Shown here one piece after another: positions 11,183 through 22,552 of a DNA stretch of 64,000 bases. Within the stretch, counting starts at the first letter, position 1. Each line of letters begins with the position of its first letter. The translations under genes and the position numbers were made by a program. Source of the stretch: Tetracentron sinense (taxonomy: Eukaryota; Streptophyta; Magnoliopsida; Trochodendrales; Trochodendraceae); contig CM026567.1 of NCBI GenBank assembly GCA_015143295.1, positions 8,946,416 to 9,010,415 of the forward strand, read 5' to 3'. Below the pieces are notes generated by a model that searched no databases, was not told the origin of the DNA, and saw nothing but the letters and a program-made list of their open reading frames with translations.

Positions 11183-13096
11183 TTAGACGTTGATGGAGTT
11201 GATCCTTTGGTAGCAAGTGGGAATGAATCTAGGAGGAGGAGATCTTTTAGCCTGGGGCTGAACTTTAGTTCTCTCAGTTTCTGTTGAGTTTTTACCGTAT
11301 CCAGATGTCACAAAAGTTTGGTATAGCTGAGAGTTTGGCATCTTAGCTTTTGATCCTGAGGAGTTGGAACTCACAAATCTTGGATTTTCATATATTGGCT
11401 CAAATGTTGCAGTAGACATTGTATCGACATTCAAGGGACCAAGTGGTCTGTTTGGATGTCCTATGCCAGAAATGTTTACTGTTGAGCACTACATACTAGC
11501 CAGTTTGTCCAAGATTTGAGTGTTGCTAAGGAGTCTAGCTTCTTTTTCAAGTTTAGTCACTTTCTTAGCTAGCGCATCCTTAACTTTCAGAATATTAAGA
11601 AATTCCTTTTCTAGAGATCTCACTTTTTCAATAAGGTTATTTCTTTCAGATTTCAATTCTGAAATGCAAGTCTTTAACTCTTCAGATACACTCATGGAGT
11701 TATCTTCCTCAGTTTCTAGAACCATGATCCATTTGGACAGAGAGGCATTTTCTTCCTCAAGATATTCTATTTTGGACACCAGTTCAGCTTTTTTACTTTC
11801 AAGCTAAGATACTAGAGCATTATTTCCTTCTGCTTCTATTTTGCAAGAGTCTCTTTCCTGTTGAGCAATTTTAAGTTTTTTGTTCATAGAGATCTTAGCT
11901 TTCTTCTGCTTGAGACTTTCAGAAAACATCATTTCATATGTTGTATCCATATCTTCATCAGACTCAGAGACAGTGTGACTCTGATCATGATCTTCACTAG
12001 ACTCACTCACTTGATCTTCATGATTAGTGGGAGAATTGACAATCTCAGATAGGGTGACAATGAAAGCCATATGGTTCTCAAATTCCTCACTTGAGGTGGA
12101 GCTTTCGGATTGTTCATCCTCAGATTCACTGTCATCCCATGTGGCATTCATTACCTTTCCCTTACTCTTCTTCTTGCTAGGGCAATCAGGTGAAATGTGG
12201 CCAAAGCCTTTGCATTCATAGCATTGAATGCCACGAGATTTCTTGTCAGTTCCTTTGGGGACTTGTTATCCCAAGGTTTTGACTTTGGCTTTTCAAGAGA
12301 TTTTCTTATTGTTTAGGATTGAACCTTCTATTTGTTTTCAGATGTTTTTGAAATTTCTTAACAAATAGAGCCAACTCCTTCTCTCCCAACTCAACATCAC
12401 TGTCATCTTCATCCAAGATTTTCTTGACAGTTTTCAAGGCCATAGACTTGTTTTTCTTGGATGGTCAAAAATTGAGTTCATAGGTTTGGAGTGATCCGAC
12501 CAATTCCTCAATCTTGAGAGCATCAACATTCATGCTCTCCTCAATGACAGTGACCTTAGATTGAAACCTTTCTGGTAAAGATCTAAGGATTTTTCTAACA
12601 ATTTTGGACTCACTAATTTTCTCACCTAGGTTGAAACTGGAGTTAACAATGTCACTTAGTTTAGCATAGAATTCATCAAAAGTGTCATTGTCCTCCATTT
12701 TCAGATTTTCAAATTTAGTGGTGAGAATTTGGAGCTTTGAGATCTTGACAGTGGTTGTACCTTCATGAGTCATTTTCAGAATATCCCATGCCTCCTTTGC
12801 TGTTCAACATGAAGAGATTCGTCTGAATTCTTCAACAGTGACAATAGTAAAGATTGCATTGAGACCTTTCGTGTTCCAACCACTTGTCTTGAGCTCAGCT
12901 TTGCTCCAATCCTTGGTATTTTTAGTGAGAATTACATCACCTAGAATATTCACCGGTATTAATCTTGAATAGACATCCAAATTCTCTCGTCCATGGATTT
13001 GAGAAATGCTCTCATTCGAGCTTTCCAATATGCATAGTTGTTCCCATCAAGCGATGGGGGATGACAGATAGATCCACCCTCTCTTAGAGTAGTCAT
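11183..13096 (-). pseudogene. Element F (left part): gag of SIRE-like copia
   Basis: Starts at an ATG at 13096 (MTTLREGGS, then DGNNYAYWKARM, the usual copia gag opening). A UBN2-like capsid segment lies at 12465-12773 (FENLKMEDNDTFDEFYAKLS). A CCHC knuckle lies near 12180-12230 (CYECKGFGHISPDC), then a very acidic Ser/Glu/Asp segment (11804-12151) and a coiled-coil tail (11489-11779, LEEENASLSK...LEKEARLL). This order is typical of SIRE/Maximus gag. It looks broken, with a few breaks. Confidence 0.85.
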
Positions 13097-13166
13097 TGAC
13101 TTAAAGATAGACACAAGATCACACTTTAGGAATTAACCTTATGAGTGTACCCGTTCTAATACCAAT
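13097..13166 (-). other. Element F: leader with primer-binding site
   Basis: Minus-strand TTGGTATTAGAACGGG directly after the LTR end, a diverged tRNA-Met-type site. Confidence 0.75.
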
Positions 13167-14862
13167 TGAAATTTCTTATTTCATTGAACTCTTTGATCTA
13201 GAGGGGGGGGGGGTGAATAGGTCTTCTTAAGGTTTTCTGCCAATTTTAATTTTATGCAATCACACACAATCAATCTCACATGAACACACGAGAATTTTAC
13301 GTGTAAAACCCTTCCGGGAAAAACCACGTGACCTAGTCCAGTACAAAATTCACTATGAGAAGATTTAAGCAATACAAGACTCGAATCTTACCCAACCGGA
13401 CACGACACACCGTTCCTCGGTATTGATTCCTTAACTTGTAAACCACAAACACAACACGTTCGATCTCCGCTATCGCGACCCAAAATACCCCCTAGGAGTT
13501 AAGGATACTTTGACTCGTGACCTCCATATCATACCTCCAGTATGATACATAAGGCACACGTGGAAACCTGTCAGAGTACCTGAATATACATAGCGAAAAT
13601 GAAATACAATGCACAGCGGAAAATAAAATACTAAACATAGCTGAAGCAAAATGAATACTCCTATAACTTGGCTCAAGTAAGAACCAACAAGTATACATGT
13701 GTGAGAAACCCAAAAGTGGAGTGGACAAACCCCACACTCACATAACAAAATGACACAAGTTCTAAGTCGGTCGATCAACAGAAATCGAAGTCACGACTCC
13801 TATCTAAAGCACCATTGTCATGATAGTGATCCATGGAAGGCTCCGGGTCACGGTACTCTTCCTCGACCCAAGGTTCTTCGCCACACAAATCTAATGGAAC
13901 CCGAGCACCTGCCGATCATAAAAATATCGACTGAGCATGGAATACTCAGTGTATACAAACTAATAACAATAAAGCGGTTAGGCATGGAGCATACAAGACA
14001 TGGAGAATGAAATCCGTAAATTCCTTAAAGCATGGAAACCGTGAAAACGTATGTGAGATAATATTCGAAACCAAAACTGTAACCGTGTGAGTCAATCGAT
14101 AATCATAGCCTAATGAGTTCTTGTGCGTTCATGGAGTTACTTAGAGTCATTATGATCCGTAGAGACATAGAGCATAGAGCAATAACCTTAGAGCATTTCC
14201 ATAGAGCATAACCTTACAGATCTTAGAGCATTTCATTGTGATCCGTGGAGCTTGTGAGACGATCTTAGAGCATTATCATAGAGTTTCCTTGTGAGCATGG
14301 TATGATCCTTAGAGCTTGTGAAACGATCTTAGAGAAATCATAGAGTTACTTAGAATCATTCATTATTCGTCTTTTCGTGAAAAACCTTTGTTTGTACTTG
14401 GAGAAATCCATGGAAACCATCGGTTTATGTGAGACATGCGAGCATATGCACTTAATAAGAGAAATCATCGTATTTAAGCATAGAATCCCTTAGAGGTATT
14501 TTATCAAACACTTAGAGTGCATCATAATAGTAACCTTCATCCAAGTATATAATCACACCTTTTCATACATAAAATCAATACATATAGATAGGGCATAGAT
14601 AAGAAGAATCATAATTAGTAACTAATAGGATTGCAAGATTGTAGTAGAGTGTATCTACCTTAGAGAAATCAATGAGTTTGACTCCCAATGGCTGGAACAA
14701 GCAAGAACAGTGAGTTCTTGGTTGGAAAACACCAAATGGAAAAGAAGAACTTGATCTTCCACAAGCTTGAACGATCACCAAGGTCCTCTCCTCCTTCTCT
14801 TCTTCAAATCCCTCAAAAACAATGCACAAAGGGTTTGTGAAACCCTAAGGCACGAACCCAGC

Positions 14863-14873
14863 CCTTTTATAGG
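14863..14873 (-). promoter_or_regulatory. Candidate TATA box of LTR G
   Basis: Sense sequence CCTATAAAAGG, about 920 bp upstream of the hairpin module. The same site is in K at 21418-21428. Confidence 0.55.
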
Positions 14874-14924
14874 CAAAGGGTGATGTTTAAAGTCTTAAAC
14901 ACCCTTAATGAAGAAAATCTGCGT

Positions 14925-15115
14925 ATGACCGATCGATCGGTGGTATGGATCGAGCGATCGGTGGCTTACCGGTCGATCGGTGTTATGACCGGGAGATCGG
15001 TCAAAAACACTCTCTGGAATTTTTCCCCATACAAAAAAGTTGACCGTACGACAGCTATCGAGCGATCGGTAGTTGACCGATCGATCGCAGGTAATGACCG
15101 AGCGATCGGTCGACC
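14925..15115. repeat. Palindromic cassette zone of LTR G (GATCGATCGGT type)
   Basis: Seven or so short units such as GACCGATCGATCGGT, each self-complementary or nearly so, spaced by about 10-25 bp. Located upstream of the TATA box in U3. Confidence 0.85.
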
Positions 15116-15764
15116 CCTGCTTTGCTGAAAAACCTTGTTTACACCACTCGAATCTTCCCCAATGCACTTCCAACACTCTTTTATGCTTTCAACACATTCC
15201 CTAAGGACATATAGACCCATTGGAACATATACGCCATAATTTCAAACACATATATTAACATAAGACCCATAAGTGTACAAAACCACACTTGGGCACTATT
15301 CACACACTATTCATTCTTAGTGAAATGAAATTTCGGGGCTCTACATCCGCAACAGTAGCTCCGGTTCCTCACCGACCAATCCTGCTCAAAGTGATCAACC
15401 ACGATCTCCGAAGATTGATCTCCGTCTTTGATGGCTTTAGATCAAGCCAACCAATGCTCACAGTAGAGCACACTATGGGTTTCAGGGTTTAGAAAAGCTC
15501 TTGGGTGATCTCATCAAAGGTTGAGGATCATCTAATGCTAGTTCATAATAATGTGAGTGAAAAGCTTGCAAACCCTAGAGAAAGCTAATGGGGAGGAAGA
15601 GAGATAATCTCCAGAGTTTAGATGAACTCTAGAGTGACCCTAAGATGCTCTAACAACTCTCCAAAAGATGGGATTCACGGACTAGGGAAGTCCCATTAAA
15701 CAAAAGAACAACCCAAGAAATTTAGAACATGCTAAAAACACATTTAGAATGTTTTTCCATATCA

Positions 15765-16000
15765 GGGTCGACCCTGGGAGTTAGTTGGGTCGACCCTGAG
15801 GTGCTAGAATCATTATTTAAAGAAAAACCCATATCGGGGTCGACCCTGGAAGACATTTGGGTCGACCCAACATGGTACTTCGGTCAACCCAAACGTCCTC
15901 CAGGGTTGACCTTGGAAAAATCAACTCTCTGCCATTTTTTCCCATTCATTTTTTGGGAGACTCAGGGTCGACCCTAAGTGGTCAGGGTCGACCTTGAGGA
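15765..16000. repeat. Palindromic cassette zone of LTR F (GGGTCGACCCTG type)
   Basis: Repeated CAGGGTCGACCCTG units and variants. The same zone is in the other LTR of F at 53065-53280. Confidence 0.85.
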
Positions 16001-16283
16001 GCCAATTTCGGATTTTTTGATCCTTTTTCCCTTAGAACATTTCTTTACTTCACCTAGGCTTTTTATCTAGTTTCCAATATTTTGGTCATTTCTAAATGGG
16101 TGATTTTTGGTCTTCTAGGTCTCACTTACTATCCTAAAGCTTAAGCCTTTCTTAGGTGATGAATCTTCATGCTTTATCATGGCTTCTTCTTCACTTTTCA
16201 TCGAACCGAATTTTGAGACCTAAGGCATACTATATAATCTTTTTGGGCTCGGAATTTTGCAAACACAAAACTTTGACTTTACA

Positions 16284-17358
16284 AATATGAATGATAAAGC
16301 CAGACATTGGGCTGGTCAAGGGTAGTGCATATCCTTAGGATATGTCATGCTTGGCTCATAAGGAAAACAAGCAAATTGATAAAGCTGGACATCGGGCAGG
16401 TCAAGGGTAGGGCATATTGCAAGATATGTCATACCTGGCATACAAGAAAACAAGGAGGTTGGTGTACCCTTTTCTATATATATATTTCGCTGAATGGAAT
16501 TTACATTCCTGGCTCACAAGTCACTTCAAGGGCACTAACCTCTGGCTCACAAGAAACAAGCAAGTCAAGTCAAGAACATGTCAAGAACATGACAAGAACA
16601 AGCAAGAAAAGTGATTCCAAGCAAGACAAGATAATCATGTGTGATTCTCACGAACAAGACCAAGACAAGAACAAGTTTTCAAACATTGACAAGCAAGTTT
16701 TGAAAGAAGCACGAAAGGCTATTTTCAAGAATAAGACATGACTTTTAAAGTACGAGTTTTACCAGAGTTTTTGCATTCATCCAAGCATATCATGATTATT
16801 ACATTGCTTTACTTTCAATGCTATGAATGTCATATGTTGCTATTTTTGTCTAAATTGATGTGATGAATTACATCCTGTTGCCTTTGTGTGATTGTTATTA
16901 CTGTGGTTAGCTAGTAGCTTGTACTCGCTGAGTATTCCATACTCAGCAATACTTTTATGTCGTTAGGTACCGTGGATGCCCTCAACCCTGAGCTTTGGGT
17001 TGAGGAGGAGTATGTAGAGGAGAGGGAGCCTTCTATCTCGATGTAGTCGCAGGAGGATAGAGATCGCGACATGTGGCCGTATTTAGATTATTGCTGAGCA
17101 TAGTAGGGTCTATATTTTGTTTGTGTTTTGATAGGTGGGCATGTCGACCTTTATTGTTTATGTTTTATGTATAAACTTGGAATACTGAGATGGGTTATGG
17201 AAAGAAAAAGAAAAAGTTGAATCTCGCTTCCGCACTCATGTTTTAGCTTCCGTGCTCTGTATCATGTATGGATTTAGAATGCTTTACCTTGTTCATTCAA
17301 GGACAGTTTGGCAGGTATGAATAGTCACTCCTAAAGTATCCCTTAACTCTTAGGGGGT
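16284..17358 (+). mobile_element. Element H: LTR right part (Ty3/gypsy)
   Basis: R-U5 half of a plus-strand gypsy LTR: an about 85-bp direct repeat with GGTCAAGGGTAG...ATATGTCATACCTGGC (16290-16455), the hairpin module at 16928-16950, a micro-ORF at 16957, and the TTAGGGGGTATT terminal block near 17350. The sequence left of it fits the end of the H segment at 53988 on the minus strand (compare the continuous LTR P near 57830-58060), which is part of the evidence for the inversion. Confidence 0.75.
16957..17046 (+). CDS. Micro-ORF in LTR H (29 codons)
   Basis: ATG at 16957, MSLGTVDALNPELWVEEEYV, then EEREPS and a stop at 17044-17046. It matches the MSAG...PWVEEEYVEE core of micro-ORFs in A, I and O, immediately after the hairpin. 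Function unknown. Confidence 0.45.
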   Translation: MSLGTVDALNPELWVEEEYVEEREPSISM

Positions 17359-17640
17359 ATTAGAGCTCTAGGCATTAGAGTCCCTAGGGTCACTTAGAAC
17401 TGATACCATGTTTGAACAAGGCATTGGAGTCACCTTAAAGAGTCATACTCCAAGCATAGACTAACAAGTTAGTCTTAGTCAAAATGGGTTGAACTTCAAC
17501 CTATCTTAGTGTAATACGCTAGAAACACGATTGTATGCCTATCATGTTGTATGTATACCTGGGGGTATTGATACGTGCTTAAGTGAATATGTATTGAGTT
17601 AATTATTACTAAAGGCGTATCCAAGTTAGACTCATGTTGT
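17359..17640 (+). other. Element H: leader
   Basis: Untranslated leader resembling that of I read in the other direction (GGTCACTTAGAA, TGATACCATG). No separate feature seen. Confidence 0.6.
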
Positions 17641-17925
17641 ATTGTCATCTTCAGGAGTAATCAAGAGGCGTGGTGCACGGGGTCGCGGATACAATACAAG
17701 GGGCAATGGAAGTGATGCTCGTTCGGGTGATGAGCAATCTGATTTTGCTCAAGCTTTTGCTTCAATAGCCGAGACCTTGGCTATGTTAGCAGTGAGGCAA
17801 CCTGCTACTCCTCCTCCTGTCGGCACCCTTATAGCTGCTCCTCCAAATAGAGCACAAGCCGGAATAGAAGCCTTACGGAGGATGAGACCTCCGGTGTTTT
17901 GTGGAAGCATTGATCATGTACAATT
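17641..17925 (+). pseudogene. Element H: gag N-terminal fragment
   Basis: RRGARGRGYNTRGNG, then DEQSDFAQAFASIAETLAML, then EALRRMRPPVFCGSIDH, matching the gag start of J (26692-27165) and A. It stops at 17925, where the LTR of element I begins. Broken fossil. Confidence 0.8.
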
Positions 17926-18374
17926 AAGGATGACATTAGCATAGAAAGCATTTGCATTTAATCAAGAATTAAATCAAACAATTAAGCATTTAATCTATCC
18001 ACATGCCATTCTAGGAATTAAAGGAATTCATACATGCATCTTTTGTGAATAAATCATCATCTTCTTCATTGAGGCATTTCATCAAACATTTGGTATGTGC
18101 ATTATGGTTAAATTTAAGTCTTGAATTTCTAGGTGGGTTAATGCTCACACCATACATGTGTGTTCATTATTAGTACAATGCCCTCCCCATTTCGTTCATT
18201 ACATAACATACACACGGCATCCAATCGCCCATACACACTCCATCAATACATCCCAACCATTCTTATTCTTAGAAATTAAGGAAAACAAAGAAAAATGAAG
18301 AAAAGAGAGAAGAAGGTGAACTAGGAGGGTAGTATAGGGTCCCGACCTTGCTTTGGGATGAAGAACACCCTTGA
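17926..18374 (-). mobile_element. Element I: 3' LTR, left piece
   Basis: Matches 36770-37215 in the 5' LTR of I. The part corresponding to 35721-36765 is absent. J is inserted at its right edge with a near-perfect target duplication (cttga at 18370-18374, gttga at 29756-29760). The LTR resumes at 29756. Confidence 0.8.
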
Positions 18375-18638
18375 TGTCGTGACCCAAAATACCCCCTAGG
18401 AGTTAGGGATACTTTAGCTCGGGCCGCCGTATCATACCATCCTGTATGACACATAAGGCACATATACTTACCATCCTATCAGAGTAAACAAGTTGTAAAA
18501 CATAGCGGAAACGATTTATAATAATATACTCCTATAATTCAGTCCAAGTCTGGACCAACATAACATATCCAAAAATATGGAGTGGACAAGTCCCACTCTC
18601 AACATACTCAAAATATCAGTATTATCTCCCTCCCTCTC

Positions 18639-18821
18639 TCAACAGAAATCAAAATCGAGCCATTTATCCAGCGATCCATCATCCTGGTAGTGGTCCATAG
18701 AGGGCTCCGGATCATAGTAGTCTTCCTCTATCCAAGGCTCCGTGCCATAGACATCAAATGGAACACGTGCACCTGCCGAAGTCAATAGTCCGCTGAGCAT
18801 GGAATACTCAGTGATATACAA
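18639..18821 (-). CDS. Micro-ORF in 3' LTR of J (60 codons)
   Basis: Opens MYITEYSMLSG over the hairpin, then SAGARVPFDVYG, EPWIEEDYYDPEPSMDHY and LDFDFC. The twin copy in the 5' LTR (27800-27982) keeps the frame and nearly all residues. The SAG...PFDV...PW-x-EE core is shared with A, I and O. Function unknown. Confidence 0.5.
   Translation of the reverse strand: MYITEYSMLSGLLTSAGARVPFDVYGTEPWIEEDYYDPEPSMDHYQDDGSLDKWLDFDFC
18793..18811 (-). promoter_or_regulatory. Hairpin of leader module, 3' LTR of J
   Basis: Sense CTGAGTATTCCATGCTCAG, the conserved first stem with TCC loop. Copy in the 5' LTR at 27954-27972. Confidence 0.5.
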
Positions 18822-19803
18822 ACTACTAACTAACGGTGGATAATATCATAAACATGCATAAGCTTAGAGAACAACATTCGTGAAAGTAGTTACAAAAATC
18901 CTTTTCTTAACAATATTCGTGTGAAATCAAAACCAGGTAAATCTTGTCATATGATAATCATGTTCTTATGAGTTCTTGTGAATTCTTACGAAAGTTGGGA
19001 TTCCTTGTGAGCATGCGAGGATCTGAGTATGCATGATTTTCTTGTGAACTTGCGAGCTTGTGAACTTGTGAGCTTGTGAGACATGACTACTTGTGAGTCC
19101 AAGTATAGTGGGATTCCTTGTGAGCTTTGAAACGATCTTAGAACTTGTTACTTACCAACCCATAGTTTGGCTTTATCACTTGTGAGAATTCTTTTAACAA
19201 AACCTTGCTTATGAACTTTTAAAAATACCTTTCTTGTGAGAAATCATCGAATCATACGAGACTTAATAACATCATGCTAGACTTGTGAACATACATTGCA
19301 TATAATACTTGTGAATATTGTGGTGATCTTAGAAAGCTTGTAAACATGGCATCTTATTTATAGAAATCAATAATGGTGATAACTTACATTCCATATACCA
19401 ATCATCATCCAATTCCATCCAAGAACAACCTTAACATAGTGTTTTGCCTTTAAAATAATAGCACAAGGTAGGTAGTAGAGTGTATCTACCTAAAATGGAA
19501 GTTTTTACACTTCTGTGAAACAAGAATCAAGCTTGAGGAAGCTTGATTGAAGCTTTGAGAAAGCTGGAAAATCTGAAATCCCGTTTCCAAAGACACTAAC
19601 AGAATTTTCTTTGGAAACTTCTAAGTTTAAGAATTACTTTGGGGATAAAATCCACAGGAAGCAAGAAGGACTCTTCCTTTGGTGGAAAACATGAACTCAA
19701 GAACACCCAAGAACTACCTTAGCTTCCTTCTTCTTCTTCCCTTCCAATCTCTCAAAAAATCTAAGCTTAGGGTTTGTAAACCCAAAGACACAAATTTAGG
19801 GTC

Positions 19804-19814
19804 CTATTTATAGC
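19804..19814 (-). promoter_or_regulatory. Candidate TATA box, 3' LTR of J
   Basis: Sense GGCTATAAATAGG. Twin in the 5' LTR at 28953-28965. Confidence 0.5.
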
Positions 19815-19914
19815 CTAAAGGTTGGAAAAATATCCCAAAAGATCTCAGAAAATATCCCAAAATATCTCCCAAGGTCGGTGGAACAGTTCTGAACGTTTTT
19901 ACCATCATCTGGGT

Positions 19915-19985
19915 TGAATTCGTCGATGAATTTCAGCCCCCGAGCAACTTCATCGACGAATTTGAGCCCCCTTCAGCAATTTGTC
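19915..19985. repeat. Palindromic cassette zone of LTR J (TTCGTCGA type)
   Basis: Units such as TTCGTCGATGAATTTCAGCC with TCGTCGACGA as the ideal palindrome. Copy in the 5' LTR at 29065-29135, where the GTCGACGAA form is better kept. Confidence 0.8.
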
Positions 19986-20026
19986 GTCGATATTGGATGA
20001 CAGGCCCCGGTTTTTCCCACATTAGT

Positions 20027-21902
20027 TGTCGCGACCCAAAATACCCCCTAGGAGTTAAGGATACTTTGACTCGTGACCGCCATATCATACCTCCAGTATG
20101 ATACATAAGGCACACGTGGAAACCTGTCAGAGTACCTGAATATACATAGCGGAAACGAAATACAATGCACAGTGGAAAAATAAAATACTAAACATAGCGG
20201 AAGCAAAATGAATACTCCTATAACTTGGCTCAAGTAAGAACCAACAAGTATACATGTGTGAGAAACCCAAAAGTGGAGTGGACAAACCCCACACTCACAT
20301 AACAAAAGACACAAGTTCTAAGTCGGTCGATTAACAGAAATCGAAGTCACGACTCCTATTTAAAGCACCATCGTCATGATAGGGATCCATGGAAGGCTCC
20401 GGGTCACGGCACTCTTCCTCGACCCAAGGTTCTTCGCCACACAAATCGAATGGAACCCGAGCACCTGCCGATCATAACAATATCGACTGAGCATGGAATA
20501 CTCAGTGTATACAAACTAATAACAATAAAGCAGTTAGGCATGGAGCATACAAGACATGGAGAATGAAATCCGTAAATTCCTTAAAGCATGGAAACCGTGA
20601 AAACATATGTGAGATGATATTCGAAACCAAAACTGTAACCGTGTGAGTCAATCGATAATCATAACCTTATGAGTTCTTGTGAGTTCATGGAGTTACTTAG
20701 AGTCATTATGATCCGTAGAGACATAGAGCATAGAGCAATAACCTTAGAGCATTTCCATAGAGCATAACCTTAGAGATCTTAGAGCATTTCATTGTGATCC
20801 GTGGAGCTTGTAAGACGATCTTAGAGCATTATCATAGAGTTTCCTTGTGAGCATGGTATGATCCTTAGAGCTTGTGAAACGATCTTAGAGAAATCATAGA
20901 GTTACTTAGAATCATTCATTATTAGTCTTTTCGTGAAAACCTTTGTTTGTACTTGGAGAAATCCATGGAAACCATCGGTTTATGCGAGACATGCGAGCAT
21001 ATGCACTTAATAAGAGAAATCATCGTATTTAAGCATAGAATCCCTTAGAGGTATTTTATCAAACACTTAGATTGCATCATAATAGTAACCTTCATCCAAG
21101 TATATAATCACACCTTTTCATACATAAAATCAATACATATAGATAGGGCATAGATAAGAAGAATCATAATTAGTAACTAGTAGGATTGCAAGATTGTAGT
21201 AGAGTGTATCTACCTTAGAGAAATCAATGAGTTTGACTCCCAATGGCTGTAACAAGCAAGAACAGTGAGTTCTTGGTTGGAAAACACCAAATGGAAAGGA
21301 AGAACTTGATCTTCCACAAGCTTGAACGATCACCAAGGTCCTCTCCTCCTTCTCTTCTTTAAATCCCTCAAAAACAATGCACAAAGGGTTTGTGAAACCC
21401 TAAGGCACGAACCCAGCCCTTTTATAGGCAAAGGGTGATGGTTAAAGTCTTAAACAGCCTTAATGAAGAAAATCTGCGTATGACCGATCGATCGGTGGTA
21501 TGGACCGTGCGATCGGTGGCTTACCGGTCGATCGGTGTTTTGACCGAGAGATCGGTCAAAAACACACTCTCTGGAATTTTTCCCCATACAAAAAAGTTAA
21601 CCGTGCGACAGCTATCGAGCGATCGGTAGTTGACCGATCGATCGCAGGTAATGACCGAGCGATCGGTCGACCCCTGTTTTGCTGAAAAACCTTGTTTACA
21701 CCACTCGAATCTTCCCCAATGCACTTCCAACACTCTTTTATGCTTCCAACATATTCCCTAAGGACATATAGACCCATTGGAACATATACGCCATAATTCC
21801 AAACACATATATTAACATAAGACCCATAAGTGTACAAAACCACACTTGGGCACTATTCACACACTATTCATTCTTAGTGAAATGAAATTCCGGGGCTCTA
21901 CA
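20027..21902 (-). mobile_element. Solo LTR K (Ty3/gypsy)
   Basis: TGTCGCGACCC at 20027 to CGGGGCTCTACA at 21902, flanked by ttagt and tcagt (one mismatch). It splits the 3' LTR of J at a site that is continuous in the 5' LTR (about 29170). Nearly identical to solo LTR G, so both are recent products of one family. It has the cassette zone at 21480-21672, TATA at 21418-21428, the hairpin at 20487-20505 and the micro-ORF core at about 20330-20470. Confidence 0.93.
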
Positions 21903-22483
21903 TCAGTATTTTGAGTATAACTTTTGACTCGTTTATCCGATTTTGACGATTCAGTTGCGTTGGATTCTTCTTTCTAAGTGTTACAACTTTCATGTTTTAT
22001 AAATTTTCTAATTCATCTGTCTTCATAGACCAAATTACCCTTAAAGCTGACTGGTCTGAAAATAGAATTCAGCAGCCCAGATTTTCAGTAGACTCGTTTC
22101 TGGAAATCTGACGTTTGACCCATCCTCGACTCAAAATCTGGAAATGTGATAAACATGAACCTCAAATAAAGTTTCAATACCTTTCCAAAAATTTAAGAAT
22201 CACTCGATTCCAATCAGCGGTGAGAATTCTAGACCTCGTCAAAGTTGAGGGTATGTTTATGCATTCCTTTCTTTGACACTCAGACTATACCATACTCTCA
22301 CTTTTCATTTATCCCAAACCCCCAGAACACTTTCCATACATATTTTGATTCATTTAATACCTCATTTCATTATAAAACATGAACCCATAACTTCATTAAG
22401 GCTTTAGGCCTTGAAGGCACTATTCACAGCACTATTCACACACTATTCACATGAATAGTGAACCTAAATTCCGGGGCTCTAAT

Positions 22484-22552
22484 TTCTTCCTCGAAATTAG
22501 GATGATACAAAAACATACCAATGAACAAAAGACATGGAATCTAGCAAAAGAA
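22484..22552 (-). other. Element J: 3' end of internal region
   Basis: Short untranslated stretch with a purine-rich sense strand beside the 3' LTR, where the polypurine tract is expected. Confidence 0.5.

Larger units (their letters stand above)
13471..15343 (-). mobile_element. Solo LTR G (Ty3/gypsy)
   Basis: 1873 bp, ending CGGGGCTCTACA at 15343, flanked by a perfect 5-bp duplication tccgc (13466-13470 and 15344-15348). No primer-binding site or internal sequence adjoins it, so it is a solo LTR inside the LTR of F. It is nearly identical to solo LTR K (20027-21902). It carries the hairpin module at about 13910-13950 and the micro-ORF core (SAGARVPLD, EEPWVEEEY, DPEPSMDHY) at about 13775-13915. 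Confidence 0.93.
13167..16283 (-). mobile_element. Element F: 5' LTR, split by solo LTR G
   Basis: Plus-strand TGAAATTTCTT at 13167 to CTTTGACTTTACA at 16283. Removing the 1878 bp of solo LTR G and its duplicated target leaves about 1240 bp, matching the 3' LTR of F at 52777-53987 in opposite orientation. The two LTRs are closely similar along their length. Confidence 0.85.
18375..22483 (-). mobile_element. Element J: 3' LTR, split by solo LTR K
   Basis: TGTCGTGACCC at 18375, ending with the CCGGGGCTCT block near 22480. Without K and its duplicated target it is about 2.2 kb, matching the 5' LTR at 27536-29755 with only a few differences per 100 bp by eye, so J is a recent insertion. Confidence 0.88.

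Noticed and set aside
14925-15115. CRISPR-like array (short repeats with spacers)
   Set aside because: Repeats are 8-15 bp palindromes with irregular spacers inside an LTR of a plant genome; no cas genes.
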